Assembly: GCA_964517265.1 (NCBI GenBank)
Contig: CAZFBS010000045.1
Coordinates: 1-23,426 of the forward strand
Direction of reading: 5' to 3'
Origin: REEP01 sp964517265
Lineage (GTDB): Bacteria > Pseudomonadota > Alphaproteobacteria > Rhodospirillales > Defluviicoccaceae
Length of the DNA: 23,426 bases
Below the pieces are notes generated by a model. It was given only the letters and a program-made list of their open reading frames with translations. It did not search any database and was not told the DNA's origin. Shown piece by piece: positions 13,622 to 21,435 of this stretch; within the stretch, counting starts at the first letter, position 1; each line of letters starts with the position of its first letter. Position numbers and translations under genes: made by a program.

Positions 13622-14146
13622 TTAAGGGGCTTCGGAGGGTGCGCCACCCTCAACCGTATCCTCGGCCGCCGACGATGCCGCCGGCTTGCCGATCAACGTT
13701 ACCGTGCCGCCTTGCGCCTCGACGGCCTTGATCGCTGCCTGCGAAGCGCCCGTCACCGCCAGCGACAGCTTCTGCTTGAGCTCGCCTCCCGCGAGCAGAC
13801 GGACCCCATCGCGACGACGCTTGAACAGCCCCGCCGCCTGCAGGGCCCATTCATCAAGGTTCGCCGATGCGTCCAGCTTGCCCTCGTCCAGCGCACGCTG
13901 AATACCGCCGAGATTGACGACGACATAATCACGACGCGTGAAGTTCTTGAAGCCACGCTTCGGCAGCCGCCGGTATAACGGCATCTGCCCGCCTTCAAAG
14001 CCGACAATCATTGCGCTTCCGGAGCGTGCCTTCTGGCCCTTGTGACCCTTGCCGGATGTCTTACCAAGGCCGGACCCTATGCCGCGTCCCACGCGCTTGC
14101 GCGGGGCACGGGCGCCCGGATTGTCTCTCAGCTCGTTCAGTCTCAT
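13622..14146 (-). CDS. rplO: 50S ribosomal protein L15
   Basis: The 174-residue L15 is a late-binding large-subunit protein. The N-terminus MRLNELRDNPGARAPRKRVG and the glycine-rich GRGIGSGLGKTSGKGHKGQK are diagnostic. The body ends with GGTVTLIGKPA, and beyond it is a roughly 20-residue Ala/Ser/Glu tail, longer than in E. coli. I chose ATG 14144-14146; a TTG two codons upstream is possible. A weak GGA lies before it. The 108-base gap to rpmD is unusual for the spc operon and holds two hairpins. Confidence 0.97.
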   Translation of the reverse strand: MRLNELRDNPGARAPRKRVGRGIGSGLGKTSGKGHKGQKARSGSAMIVGFEGGQMPLYRRLPKRGFKNFTRRDYVVVNLGGIQRALDEGKLDASANLDEWALQAAGLFKRRRDGVRLLAGGELKQKLSLAVTGASQAAIKAVEAQGGTVTLIGKPAASSAAEDTVEGGAPSEAP

Positions 14147-14190
14147 CGTCAATCCGTTTCAAACCTGCGCCATTCAAACCTTGGGCCATC

Positions 14191-14221
14191 GCGAAGAGGG
14201 ATGGCTGCAATCCCTCTTCGC
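14191..14221 (-). repeat. Perfect 11-bp hairpin between rpmD and rplO
   Basis: GCGAAGAGGGA (14191-14201) and TCCCTCTTCGC (14211-14221) are exact reverse complements around a 9-base loop. The hairpin lies in the rpmD-rplO gap of a co-directional ribosomal operon. On the minus strand it is followed by GATGGCC, not a U-run, so it is not an intrinsic terminator. It may protect or direct processing of the mRNA, or bind a regulator. Confidence 0.8.
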
Positions 14222-14228
14222 CTCTTCG

Positions 14229-14243
14229 GATGCGTTCCGCATC
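14229..14243 (-). repeat. Second short hairpin between rpmD and rplO
   Basis: GATGCG (14229-14234) and CGCATC (14238-14243) pair around a 3-base loop, 11 bases downstream of the rpmD stop codon and just before the larger hairpin in the direction of transcription. Together they make a two-stem structure in the rpmD-rplO gap. Confidence 0.6.
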
Positions 14244-14254
14244 GAGCAAAAGGC

Positions 14255-14458
14255 CTAGCCGGCGATCTCCTCGACGCGTATCAAATGCCTGACCTTGTTG
14301 ATCATGCCGCGAACAGCGGCGGTGTCCTCAAGCTCCCGGCTGCGGTGCATCTTGTTCAAGCCAAGACCGATCAACGTTTCACGTTGATCGGATCGGCGGC
14401 CGATCGGGCTTCGGATCTGAGTGACCCGGACCCGGGCCGATTTTGTCGTTGCCATCAT
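14255..14458 (-). CDS. rpmD: 50S ribosomal protein L30
   Basis: The 67-residue L30 binds near 5S rRNA contacts of the large subunit. The fold signature is VRVTQIRSPIGRRSDQRETL followed by LGLNKMHRSRELEDTAAVRG and a closing VRHLIRVEE. The gene begins in a cluster of possible starts, GTG-ATG-ATG. I chose the first ATG (14456-14458), which shares one base with the rpsE TGA. GAGGG lies just upstream. It is followed by an unusual structured gap before rplO. Confidence 0.96.
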   Translation of the reverse strand: MMATTKSARVRVTQIRSPIGRRSDQRETLIGLGLNKMHRSRELEDTAAVRGMINKVRHLIRVEEIAG

Positions 14459-15027
14459 CACCCTCGCGCTCCGCCCGAACCGGCGTCGGCACGCCTCGAC
14501 ACGATATCACTGATTTTCTTCCCCCGCTTTGCCGCAACCGCACGCGGCGAGGCGCACATTGACAGAGCAGAGAACGTCGCCCGGATCATGTTATGAGGAT
14601 TGGCGGTGCCGATCGACTTTGCGACAACATCCTGGACCCCCATGGTCTCGAAAACGGCGCGCATCGGTCCGCCGGCAATCACACCGGTGCCGGCCGGCGC
14701 AGCCCGCAGAACCACTTGCCCCGCGCCGAATCCGCCGATGACATCGTGATGAAGCGTTCGCCCGTCCCGCAGGGGAACCCGGATCATGCTGTACTTCGCC
14801 CGGTCCGTCGCCTTGCGGATCGCTTCCGGCACCTCACGTGCCTTCCCCGTCCCGAAGCCAACCCGGCCGCGACCATCGCCGACCACGACGAGGGCTGCAA
14901 ACGAGAAGCGACGACCTCCCTTGACCACCTTGGCGACCCGGTTGATATGGACAAGCTTGTCCGTCAGCTCCGATTCTTCGGCCTGCGGCGCCGTCTCGCT
15001 CCGTCTGCCGGCCGGCTTTCGTGCCAT
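14458..15027 (-). CDS. rpsE: 30S ribosomal protein S5
   Basis: The 189-residue S5 contributes to decoding accuracy and mRNA helicase activity at the entry channel. The double-stranded RNA-binding part has KLVHINRVAKVVKGGRRFSF and VVGDGRGRVGFGTGKA. The C-terminal part has PAGTGVIAGGPMRAVFE and GTANPHNMIRATFSAL. The first 20 residues are a basic lineage-specific extension. It lies 12 bases after rplR and overlaps the rpmD start by one base. Confidence 0.98.
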   Translation of the reverse strand: MARKPAGRRSETAPQAEESELTDKLVHINRVAKVVKGGRRFSFAALVVVGDGRGRVGFGTGKAREVPEAIRKATDRAKYSMIRVPLRDGRTLHHDVIGGFGAGQVVLRAAPAGTGVIAGGPMRAVFETMGVQDVVAKSIGTANPHNMIRATFSALSMCASPRAVAAKRGKKISDIVSRRADAGSGGARG

Positions 15028-15039
15028 TTCCCGATCTCC

Positions 15040-15402
15040 CTAAAACTTAAGGCCGCCTTCCCGGGCGGCATCTGCAAGAGCCTGAACCCGGCCATGATAG
15101 CGATAGCCACCGCGGTCGAAGATGACGTCTGTTATTCCCGCCGAACGGGCGCGCCGGGCAACCAATTCCCCGACCGTCTTGGCGGCCTCGCGGTCGGCCC
15201 CGCCCTCAAGCTTTCCCTTCAGTTCCCTGTCGAGAGTCGAGGCGGCCGCCAGCGTGCGCCCGTTCCGGTCATCGATGATCTGGGCATAGATATGCTTGTT
15301 GGAGCGGAACACCGAGAGCCGCGGACGCCCCTGCCCGTGCTGTCGGAGTTGAAACCGCGAGCGGTTCCGGCGACGCTCATAAAGCTCAGTTTTTTTCAGC
15401 AT
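15040..15402 (-). CDS. rplR: 50S ribosomal protein L18
   Basis: The 120-residue L18 binds 5S rRNA and anchors it to the large subunit. It has a basic N-terminus RRRNRSRFQLRQHG and RLSVFRSNKHIYAQIIDD, and ends with the conserved FDRGGYRYHGRVQALADAA followed by EGGLKF. Length is normal. It sits 6 bases after rplF and 12 bases before rpsE. Confidence 0.98.
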   Translation of the reverse strand: MLKKTELYERRRNRSRFQLRQHGQGRPRLSVFRSNKHIYAQIIDDRNGRTLAAASTLDRELKGKLEGGADREAAKTVGELVARRARSAGITDVIFDRGGYRYHGRVQALADAAREGGLKF

Positions 15403-15408
15403 GATGCC

Positions 15409-15942
15409 CTACTTCTTCTTGCCTTCCTTGCGTCGCACGATCTCGTCCGCGTAGCGGATCCCTTTGCCTTTGTACGGCTCCACTTTGCGGAAGCTGCGAA
15501 CCTCGGCGGCGACCTGTCCGACCAGTTGCCGGTCGGCGCCGCGGACAATGATGTGGGTCGGGTCGGGGCACTCGACGGTGATTCCTTCAGGAACCGGATA
15601 CCGCACTTCGTGGCTGTACCCCAGTTGCAACACCAGATCCCGGCCCTGCACCTGCGCACGATAACCGACTCCCTGGATCTCCAGCCTCTTGGTGAACCCC
15701 TCATTCACCCCGCTGACGAGGTTGTGGACGACGGTTCGCGCCGTACCCCACATCATCCGCGCCCGCTTGGTGTCAGTTTTGGGACGAATAAGGAGTTGGG
15801 AGCCTTCCTGGGTGATGGTCACTTCGTCCATCATCCGCGCCTGGAGTTCCCCAAGCTTTCCCTTCACTGTCACCTGACGGCCAGCGATGTCGACACTGAC
15901 GCCGCCCGGGATCTCGACCGGATGTTTACCTACGCGAGACAT
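15409..15942 (-). CDS. rplF: 50S ribosomal protein L6
   Basis: The 177-residue L6 lies near the factor-binding site of the large subunit. It starts MSRVGKHPVEIPGGV and has two repeated alpha/beta domains, with GVNEGFTKRLEIQGVGYRAQ in the middle and PDPTHIIVRGADRQLVGQ, then EPYKGKGIRYADE and a lysine-rich end. ATG 15940-15942 has GAGGTG about 9 bases upstream; a GTG four codons earlier is less likely. It is 23 bases after rpsH. Confidence 0.98.
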   Translation of the reverse strand: MSRVGKHPVEIPGGVSVDIAGRQVTVKGKLGELQARMMDEVTITQEGSQLLIRPKTDTKRARMMWGTARTVVHNLVSGVNEGFTKRLEIQGVGYRAQVQGRDLVLQLGYSHEVRYPVPEGITVECPDPTHIIVRGADRQLVGQVAAEVRSFRKVEPYKGKGIRYADEIVRRKEGKKK

Positions 15943-15965
15943 CGCCTCAATCACCTCAAAATGAT

Positions 15966-16364
15966 CTAGAAAACCCTGCAGAGAACTTCCCCGCCGACGT
16001 TCGCCTCGCGGGCTTCGGCATCCGAAAGCACGCCACGGGGCGTCGAGATTATGGAAATGCCGAGCCCGTTGTATACCTTCGGCAAGTCGGCAATCTTCGA
16101 ATACACACGCCGTCCCGGCCGCGACACCCGATTGATTTCGCGGATGACGGGCTCGCCCTCGTGATACTTGAGTTCGACCCGCACCTGGCTGATGCCAGGG
16201 CGGACCTCATATTGATCGTACCCACGAATAAAACCCTCGCGCTCCAACACGTCGAGAACCCGGGCGCGCATCTTCGACGCGGGCGCCGTGATGGCACTCT
16301 TACGCGCCCGCTGACCGTTGCGGATGCGGGTCAGCATGTCGCCGATGGGATCACTCATTGCCAT
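15966..16364 (-). CDS. rpsH: 30S ribosomal protein S8
   Basis: The 132-residue S8 binds helix 21 of 16S rRNA and, in E. coli, represses the spc operon. It begins MAMSDPIGDMLTRIRNGQRA and ends with GISIISTPRGVLSDAEAREA and GGEVLCRVF, all typical. ATG 16362-16364 gives the normal length. The further open upstream frame overlaps rpsN and is not family-like. It lies 22 bases after rpsN. Confidence 0.98.
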   Translation of the reverse strand: MAMSDPIGDMLTRIRNGQRARKSAITAPASKMRARVLDVLEREGFIRGYDQYEVRPGISQVRVELKYHEGEPVIREINRVSRPGRRVYSKIADLPKVYNGLGISIISTPRGVLSDAEAREANVGGEVLCRVF

Positions 16365-16386
16365 GGCTGTTGCTCTCTTCCGCCTG

Positions 16387-16692
16387 TCACCAACTCGACT
16401 TGACCATACCCGGGATCTGGCCATTCAAGGCAAGCTCCCGGAGCCCGATGCGCGACAGCCTGAATTTCCTGTAGTTGCCGCGCGGCCGTCCGGTCATCTC
16501 GCATCGCAAGCGGATTCTGACCGGAGCCGAATTGCGGGGCAACTTGGCGAGATCGAGACGCGCGTTGAACTGTTCCTCTATCGAGTTGGCGGGATCACAC
16601 GCCATTTCTTTCAACTGCGCCCGCTTGGCCGCATAAAGCCGCGACAACCGCTCACGCTTTTTGTTTCGCTCGATCAGGCTTTTTTTTGCCAT
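16387..16692 (-). CDS. rpsN: 30S ribosomal protein S14, zinc-independent type
   Basis: The 101-residue S14 is in the head of the small subunit. It begins MAKKSLIERNKKRERL and ends with RPRGNYRKFRLSRIGLRELA followed by GQIPGMVKSSW. It is the long form lacking the CxxC zinc ribbon, having only two isolated cysteines, as is usual in Proteobacteria. ATG 16690-16692 is preceded by AGAAGGGA. It lies 22 bases after rplE. Confidence 0.98.
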   Translation of the reverse strand: MAKKSLIERNKKRERLSRLYAAKRAQLKEMACDPANSIEEQFNARLDLAKLPRNSAPVRIRLRCEMTGRPRGNYRKFRLSRIGLRELALNGQIPGMVKSSW

Positions 16693-16714
16693 TCCCGTTC
16701 CCTTCTCTCGGCCA

Positions 16715-17254
16715 TCAGTTCGCAAAGGGCATGTTGAATGCCCGAAGCAGCGCTTTGGCCTCAGCATCGGTCTTTGCAGTGGTGCAAAACACGATATCGA
16801 GTCCCCGGATCTGGTCGACCTTGTCGTAGTCGACTTCCGGAAACGTGATCTGCTCCTTCAGGCCCATTGCGAAGTTCCCGCGACCGTCAAAGCTCTTGCG
16901 CGACAGGCCGCGGAAATCCCGGACCCGGGGCAACGCGATGTTGATGAGCCGGTCCAGAAATTCGAACATCTGATCACGTCGGAGCGTGACCTTGCAGCCG
17001 ATTGGCATGCCTTCGCGCAGCTTGAAGGTGGCAACGGACTTCTTCGCCCGCGTGATCACCGGTTTCTGCCCCGCGATCAGGGCAAGATCCCCCACCGCAG
17101 CATCGACTTTCTTGCGGTCCTGAACCCCTTCGCCAACGCCCATGTTGAGCACGATCTTTGTCAACCGGGGAACCTGCATTGGGTTCTCGTACTTGAAATC
17201 TTCCTGGAGCGCCTTGCGCACCGTTGTGTAGTAGTAGTCCTTCAGACGTGCCAT
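16715..17254 (-). CDS. rplE: 50S ribosomal protein L5
   Basis: The 179-residue L5 binds 5S rRNA and contacts the P-site tRNA and S13. Typical stretches are NPMQVPRLTKIVLNMGVGEG, AGQKPVITRAKKSVATFKLR, GMPIGCKVTLR and the C-terminal DIVFCTTAKTDAEAKALLRA. Length is normal. It is separated from rplX by 12 bases. Confidence 0.99.
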   Translation of the reverse strand: MARLKDYYYTTVRKALQEDFKYENPMQVPRLTKIVLNMGVGEGVQDRKKVDAAVGDLALIAGQKPVITRAKKSVATFKLREGMPIGCKVTLRRDQMFEFLDRLINIALPRVRDFRGLSRKSFDGRGNFAMGLKEQITFPEVDYDKVDQIRGLDIVFCTTAKTDAEAKALLRAFNMPFAN

Positions 17255-17266
17255 GACGTTTCTCTA

Positions 17267-17590
17267 TTACTTATCGAGGACTTCGCCGGAACGCTTGGCG
17301 AACCGGACCTTGCGGCCGTCACTGAGGATTTTGTAGCCGACCCGAGTCGCCCTACCGCTTTCCGGATCCACGTGCGCAAGGTTCGATACGTGGATCGACG
17401 CTTCCTTCTCAACGATGCCGCCCGAGGAGCCTGCCGTCGGCTTGGTGTGTCGCTTGACCACGTTCACGCCTTGGACAATGGCGCGGTTCTCTTTCGGCAT
17501 CACCTTCAGGACGTCCCCGGTGACCCCCTTGCTTCGGCCGGTCAGCACCACCACACGATCGCCCTTTTTGATCTTCATCTTCACGGGCAT
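17267..17590 (-). CDS. rplX: 50S ribosomal protein L24
   Basis: The 107-residue L24 is an assembly initiator of the large subunit. The KOW motif is KIKKGDRVVVLTGRSKGVTG near the N-terminus, followed by VQGVNVVKRHTKP and the conserved IHVSNLAHVDPESGRATRVG. The ATG is directly adjacent to the rplN TAG with no spacer, which suggests coupled translation. Confidence 0.98.
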   Translation of the reverse strand: MPVKMKIKKGDRVVVLTGRSKGVTGDVLKVMPKENRAIVQGVNVVKRHTKPTAGSSGGIVEKEASIHVSNLAHVDPESGRATRVGYKILSDGRKVRFAKRSGEVLDK

Positions 17591-17959
17591 CTAAAGAACC
17601 TCCGGCGCCAGTGAAATGATCTTCATATATCCTTTGCCGCGCAGTTCCCGCGTCACCGGACCGAAGATGCGGGTTCCGATCGGCTCACCTTGCTTGTTGA
17701 TCAGAACCGCGGCATTGCCATCAAAGCGGATCGCCGAACCATCGGTCCGCCGGACATCCTTCGCGGTACGCACGATCACCGCGCGCAGAACATCACCCTT
17801 CTTGACCCGGCCACGCGGAATCGCCTCCTTCACGGCGACGACGATGATGTCGCCCACGCCGGCGAAGCGTCGGCCCGATCCGCCGAGCACGCGAATGCAC
17901 CGCACCCGCCGCGCCCCCGAATTGTCCGCCACGTCCAAGTCGGTTTCTACTTGGATCAT
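17591..17959 (-). CDS. rplN: 50S ribosomal protein L14
   Basis: The 122-residue L14 forms intersubunit bridges and is the docking site of RsfS. It begins MIQVETDLDVADNSGARRV and has GDIIVVAVKEAIPRGRVKKG, then DGSAIRFDGNAAVLINKQGE and GTRIFGPVTRELR. The length is the universal 122. It follows rpsQ by 34 bases and abuts rplX. Confidence 0.99.
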   Translation of the reverse strand: MIQVETDLDVADNSGARRVRCIRVLGGSGRRFAGVGDIIVVAVKEAIPRGRVKKGDVLRAVIVRTAKDVRRTDGSAIRFDGNAAVLINKQGEPIGTRIFGPVTRELRGKGYMKIISLAPEVL

Positions 17960-17993
17960 TTGTTATCTTCCTCTCACGCTTGCCGGCTCGTTC

Positions 17994-18230
17994 TTATTCA
18001 GCTTCCGCCGTGACTTCCCAGCATTTCCGCTTGGAGATCGGACGACACTCCCGGATCCGGACCTGATCGCCGACCTTCAGTGCGTTGCTCTCGTCGTGGG
18101 CGACGTACTTTTTGGAGCGCCGGACGATCTTTTTGTACAAGGGGTGCGTCACTCGTCGCTCCACCTCGACCACAACCGTCTTTTCCATTCGGTCGCTTAC
18201 CACAACACCTTGCATGACTCGTCTCGGCAT
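17994..18230 (-). CDS. rpsQ: 30S ribosomal protein S17
   Basis: The 78-residue S17 is a primary 16S rRNA-binding protein with an OB fold. It begins MPRRVMQGVVVSDRMEKTVV, continues with THPLYKKIVRRSKKYVAHDE and GDQVRIRECRPISKRKCWEV. The length and the N-terminal MPRRV form are typical for alphaproteobacteria. It is 14 bases after rpmC. Confidence 0.98.
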   Translation of the reverse strand: MPRRVMQGVVVSDRMEKTVVVEVERRVTHPLYKKIVRRSKKYVAHDESNALKVGDQVRIRECRPISKRKCWEVTAEAE

Positions 18231-18244
18231 GCCTCGCCTCTCGC

Positions 18245-18448
18245 CTAGGATGTCGTCGCCCCGCGCCGACGTTCATTAAGAATTGTCTTGCTGCGCGCGA
18301 TCTGCCGGCGCACCTGACGCTTGCGCGCCGTGTTCTCCAACTGGCCGCTCGCCGTCTGGAAGCGCAGATTGAATGCCTCCTTGTGCAATCGCGTCAGCTC
18401 TTCCTTCAACTCGTCATCGGACTTCGTTCGCAAGTCGCTCGCGTTCAT
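18245..18448 (-). CDS. rpmC: 50S ribosomal protein L29
   Basis: The 67-residue helical hairpin protein L29 lies at the exit of the peptide tunnel. It begins MNASDLRTKSDDELKEELTR and has the signature NLRFQTASGQLENTARKRQV. ATG 18446-18448 fits the family N-terminus. The open frame upstream lies inside rplP and is spurious. It starts 4 bases after the rplP stop. Confidence 0.97.
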   Translation of the reverse strand: MNASDLRTKSDDELKEELTRLHKEAFNLRFQTASGQLENTARKRQVRRQIARSKTILNERRRGATTS

Positions 18449-18452
18449 GCGA

Positions 18453-18872
18453 TCATCCCCCCTCACCCAGACGGGCGACAAACCGGGTGCGGCATGGAAG
18501 CTTTGCCGAAGCCAGCCGCAGCGCTTCCTGGGCAACATCCCGGGGAACGCCATCCACCTCGAAGATGATCCGTCCGGGACGAATCCGCGCAACCCAGAAC
18601 TCGGGCGAGCCTTTGCCGCCACCCATCCGAACCTCGGCCGGCTTGCTGCTCACCGGCACGTCGGGGAACACCCGGATCCAGACGCGGCCGGTGCGGCGCA
18701 TGTGCCGGGTGATCGCGCGCCGAGCAGCCTCGATCTGCCGGGCCGTCATCCGCGTCGGCGTCGTTACCTTGAGGCCATAGGCCCCGAAATCCAGTTCGGT
18801 CGCGGCCTTGGCCTCGCCATGGATCCGGCCCTTGTGCTGTTTGCGAAACTTCGTTCGTTTGGGACTGAGCAT
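18453..18872 (-). CDS. rplP: 50S ribosomal protein L16
   Basis: The 139-residue L16 organises the A-site region of the large subunit. It begins MLSPKRTKFRKQHKGRIHGE and has YGLKVTTPTRMTARQIEAAR, RVWIRVFPDVPVSSKPAEVR and GGGKGSPEFWVARIRPGR. A few additional residues at the C-terminus (RLGEGG) differ from E. coli. It follows rpsC by 32 bases. Confidence 0.99.
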   Translation of the reverse strand: MLSPKRTKFRKQHKGRIHGEAKAATELDFGAYGLKVTTPTRMTARQIEAARRAITRHMRRTGRVWIRVFPDVPVSSKPAEVRMGGGKGSPEFWVARIRPGRIIFEVDGVPRDVAQEALRLASAKLPCRTRFVARLGEGG

Positions 18873-18904
18873 CTATCCGTGCTTTTCTGCCATTGCCGAC
18901 AGGC

Positions 18905-19582
18905 CTACCGCGCCGGCTGCTGTTCCATTGTCTTTTTGTCGATCGCCATCGGATCGTGGGCCAGGATCTCGCCCTTGTAGACCCACACCTTGACGCCACA
19001 GACACCGTAGGTTGTCTTGGCTTCGGCAAATCCGTAATCGACATGCGCACGCAAAGTGTGCAGCGGGACCCGCCCTTCTCGATACCACACCGTCCGCGCA
19101 ATTTCCGCGCCGCCGAGCCGGCCACCGCAGTTGATCCGGATCCCCTGCGCCCCCAGCCGCATGGCGGACTGAACCGCCCGCTTCATCGCCCGCCGGGTCG
19201 ACACCCTGCGTTCGAGCTGCTGCGCAATGTTTTCCGCCACGAGCTGCGCCTCGATTTCCGGCTTGCGGATCTCGACAATGTTGAGATGGACATCGGCGCC
19301 CGCAATCTTCGTCAGATCCCGGCGCAGCTTTTCGATGTCCGCACCCTTCTTGCCGATGACAACGCCAGGGCGCGCCGTGTGGATGGTGATCCGAGCCCGC
19401 TTGGCAGGCCGCTCGATCACGATCCGCGAGACTCCGGCCTGACCCAGACGCGCCTTCAACAGACGACGGATCTTAAGATCCTCATGCAGCAGGTTGGCGT
19501 AATGATCGTCGGCATACCAACGCGAGTCCCAGGTTCGGTTGATCCCGAGACGAAGGCCGACCGGATTGACCTTGTGACCCAT
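18905..19582 (-). CDS. rpsC: 30S ribosomal protein S3
   Basis: The 225-residue S3 lines the mRNA entry channel. It begins MGHKVNPVGLRLGINRTWDS. The KH domain includes the GVVIGKKGADIEKL loop (about 75-88), and the C-terminal domain has AMRLGAQGIRINCGGRLGGA and the closing GVCGVKVWVYKGEIL. Its ATG shares one base with the rplV TAA. Confidence 0.99.
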   Translation of the reverse strand: MGHKVNPVGLRLGINRTWDSRWYADDHYANLLHEDLKIRRLLKARLGQAGVSRIVIERPAKRARITIHTARPGVVIGKKGADIEKLRRDLTKIAGADVHLNIVEIRKPEIEAQLVAENIAQQLERRVSTRRAMKRAVQSAMRLGAQGIRINCGGRLGGAEIARTVWYREGRVPLHTLRAHVDYGFAEAKTTYGVCGVKVWVYKGEILAHDPMAIDKKTMEQQPAR

Positions 19583-19968
19583 TAATCCAGATCCTCCTCA
19601 TCCCGCTCGCGCAGGACCAAACGAATATTGCTGAACGGCTTACGAATACCGCCGACTCGCCCGCGCGCTCGCGGCCGCCACCGCTTCATCACCAGGGAGC
19701 GCCCCACCGTCGCCTCGGCGACATAGAGCCGGTCCACGTCCAGCTGGTGGTTGTTCTCGGCATTGGCGATCGCCGACTGCAGCAGTTTGCGGACCTCGCC
19801 CGCGATCCGGCGCTGAGTGAACTGAAGTTCGGCCAGCGCCTTTTCGCAACTCTTGCCGCGGATCGTCTCAACAACACCGTTGAGCTTGCGCGGACTGGTT
19901 CGCACCTGCTTCCCGTAAGCCATTGCCTCGTTATCGGCAAGTCGCCGCTCACCGGCCGGCTTTCCCAT
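19582..19968 (-). CDS. rplV: 50S ribosomal protein L22
   Basis: The 128-residue L22 has an extended loop lining the peptide tunnel. It starts MGKPAGERRLADNEAMAYGK, then TSPRKLNGVVETIRGKSCEK and the C-terminal DVDRLYVAEATVGRSLVMKR followed by RARGRVGGIRKP. The first ATG (19966-19968) agrees with alphaproteobacterial relatives, which carry the same PRRLADNEA-type extension, and it has GAGGAGGGG upstream. It is 3 bases after rpsS. Confidence 0.98.
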   Translation of the reverse strand: MGKPAGERRLADNEAMAYGKQVRTSPRKLNGVVETIRGKSCEKALAELQFTQRRIAGEVRKLLQSAIANAENNHQLDVDRLYVAEATVGRSLVMKRWRPRARGRVGGIRKPFSNIRLVLRERDEEDLD

Positions 19969-19971
19969 GGA

Positions 19972-20250
19972 TCAACCCCTCCTCGCCTTCTTGTCCCCGG
20001 TATGACCCTGGAATGTCCGGGTCGGCGAAAATTCGCCGAACTTGTGTCCAACCATGTTCTCGGTGACAAGAACGGGTATGAACTTGCGGCCGTTGTACAC
20101 CCCGAACGTCAAACCCACGAACTGAGGCAAGATTGTCGAACGCCGCGACCACGTCCGGATGATTTCCTTCCGCCCCGACGCGCGCGTCTTTTCCGACTTC
20201 TTCAGCAGATAGCCGTCCACGAACGGCCCCTTCCAAACAGAACGCGGCAA
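19972..20250 (-). CDS. rpsS: 30S ribosomal protein S19 (TTG start)
   Basis: The 92-residue S19 lies in the head of the small subunit, next to S13. The family N-terminus PRSVWKGPFVDGYLLKK directly follows a TTG codon at 20248-20250, preceded by a strong AAGGAGG with 7-base spacing. No ATG or GTG is close, so TTG is the likely start, and it gives exactly the typical length. Other signatures are RRSTILPQFVGLTFGVYNGR and TENMVGHKFGEFSPTRTF. It is 17 bases after rplB. Confidence 0.97.
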   Translation of the reverse strand: MPRSVWKGPFVDGYLLKKSEKTRASGRKEIIRTWSRRSTILPQFVGLTFGVYNGRKFIPVLVTENMVGHKFGEFSPTRTFQGHTGDKKARRG

Positions 20251-20267
20251 CCCAGTCCTCCTTCGCC

Positions 20268-21098
20268 CTACTTTCTCTTGTGACGGCGACGAATGATCAG
20301 CGAATCGGTCTTCTTGTTCTGCCGTGTTCGCATTCCCTTCGTAGGCTTGCCCCACGGCGTCACCGGATGACGTCCGCCCGACGTCCGCCCTTCACCGCCG
20401 CCATGGGGATGGTCCACCGGATTCATGGCGACACCACGAACTGAGGGACGTTTGCCCAGCCATCGATTGCGCCCCGCCTTCCCCAGCTTGATGTTCTGCT
20501 GATCCGGATTGGAGACCGCCCCGACGGTGGCAAGGCATTCCGCCCGCACCGCGCGCAACTCACCCGAGCTCAAGCGCAGCTGGGCATATCCCTGGTCCTT
20601 GCCGATCAGCTGAGCGTAGGTGCCGGCCGAGCGCGCGATCTGCCCCCCCTTGCCGGGCTTCATCTCCACGTTGTGGATGATGGTCCCGACCGGAATGCTC
20701 TGCATCGGCATCGCGTTGCCCGGCTTGATGTCGGCGGTGCGTCCGGAGACGACCACGTCGCCGACGCCGAGACGCTGCGGCGCCAGGATATAGGCGCGCT
20801 CCCCGTCCTCGTACTGGATCAGCGCAATGAAGGCGGTGCGGTTCGGATCATATTCCAGCCGCTCCACGGTCGCGGGAACATCGTACTTGTTGCGCTTGAA
20901 GTCGACGATCCGGTAGCGGCGCTTGTGCCCGCCGCCGCGCCGACGCGCGGTGATCCGGCCAACATTGTTGCGTCCACCGGTTCCCCGAAGGCCTTCCGTC
21001 AACGCCTTTTCCGGCTTGCCCTTCCACAACGCCGACCGATCGACAATAACGACACCGCGGCGACCGGGCGTGGTCGGTTTGTATTGCTTGAGCGCCAT
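20268..21098 (-). CDS. rplB: 50S ribosomal protein L2
   Basis: The 276-residue L2 is needed for subunit joining and peptidyl transfer. It begins MALKQYKPTTPGRRG and has GRITARRRGGGHKRRYRIVD, then VGAVSNPDQQNIKLGKAGR and the universally conserved MNPVDHPHGGGEGRTSGG with the functional histidine. It ends TDSLIIRRRHKRK. Ten bases separate it from rplW. Confidence 0.99.
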   Translation of the reverse strand: MALKQYKPTTPGRRGVVIVDRSALWKGKPEKALTEGLRGTGGRNNVGRITARRRGGGHKRRYRIVDFKRNKYDVPATVERLEYDPNRTAFIALIQYEDGERAYILAPQRLGVGDVVVSGRTADIKPGNAMPMQSIPVGTIIHNVEMKPGKGGQIARSAGTYAQLIGKDQGYAQLRLSSGELRAVRAECLATVGAVSNPDQQNIKLGKAGRNRWLGKRPSVRGVAMNPVDHPHGGGEGRTSGGRHPVTPWGKPTKGMRTRQNKKTDSLIIRRRHKRK

Positions 21099-21108
21099 TC
21101 GCTTTTCC

Positions 21109-21435
21109 CTACAACCCCGTAGTCACGTCGATCGAATGTCCCTCGGCGAGGGTCACCATCGCTTTCTTGACATCCACACGGCGACCGGGACGTCCTCGGA
21201 AGCGCTTGACCTTGCCCTTCTGCCGAAGCGTGTTGACAGCCGTCACCTTGACCTTGAACAAGGCCTCCACTGCGGCCTTGATCTCCGGCTTGCTGGCATC
21301 CAGGGCAACGAGAAAGCTGACCTGATTGTGCTCCGAGAGCAGCGTCGCTTTTTCCGTGATCACCGGCCGGCGAATGATCTGATATTTCCGCTCCTCGCTG
21401 AGGGCAACCGCAGGACGGATATAGCGCTTGCTCAT
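21109..21435 (-). CDS. rplW: 50S ribosomal protein L23
   Basis: The 108-residue L23 is at the tunnel exit and is the docking site for trigger factor and SRP. The core begins IIRRPVITEKATLLSE and has VSFLVALDASKPEIKAAVEA, then VNTLRQKGKVKRFRGRPGRR. About 20 N-terminal residues (from MSKRYIRPAVALSEERKY) precede the core, so the protein is slightly longer than E. coli L23. ATG 21433-21435 overlaps the rplD TGA in an ATGA junction. Confidence 0.97.
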   Translation of the reverse strand: MSKRYIRPAVALSEERKYQIIRRPVITEKATLLSEHNQVSFLVALDASKPEIKAAVEALFKVKVTAVNTLRQKGKVKRFRGRPGRRVDVKKAMVTLAEGHSIDVTTGL

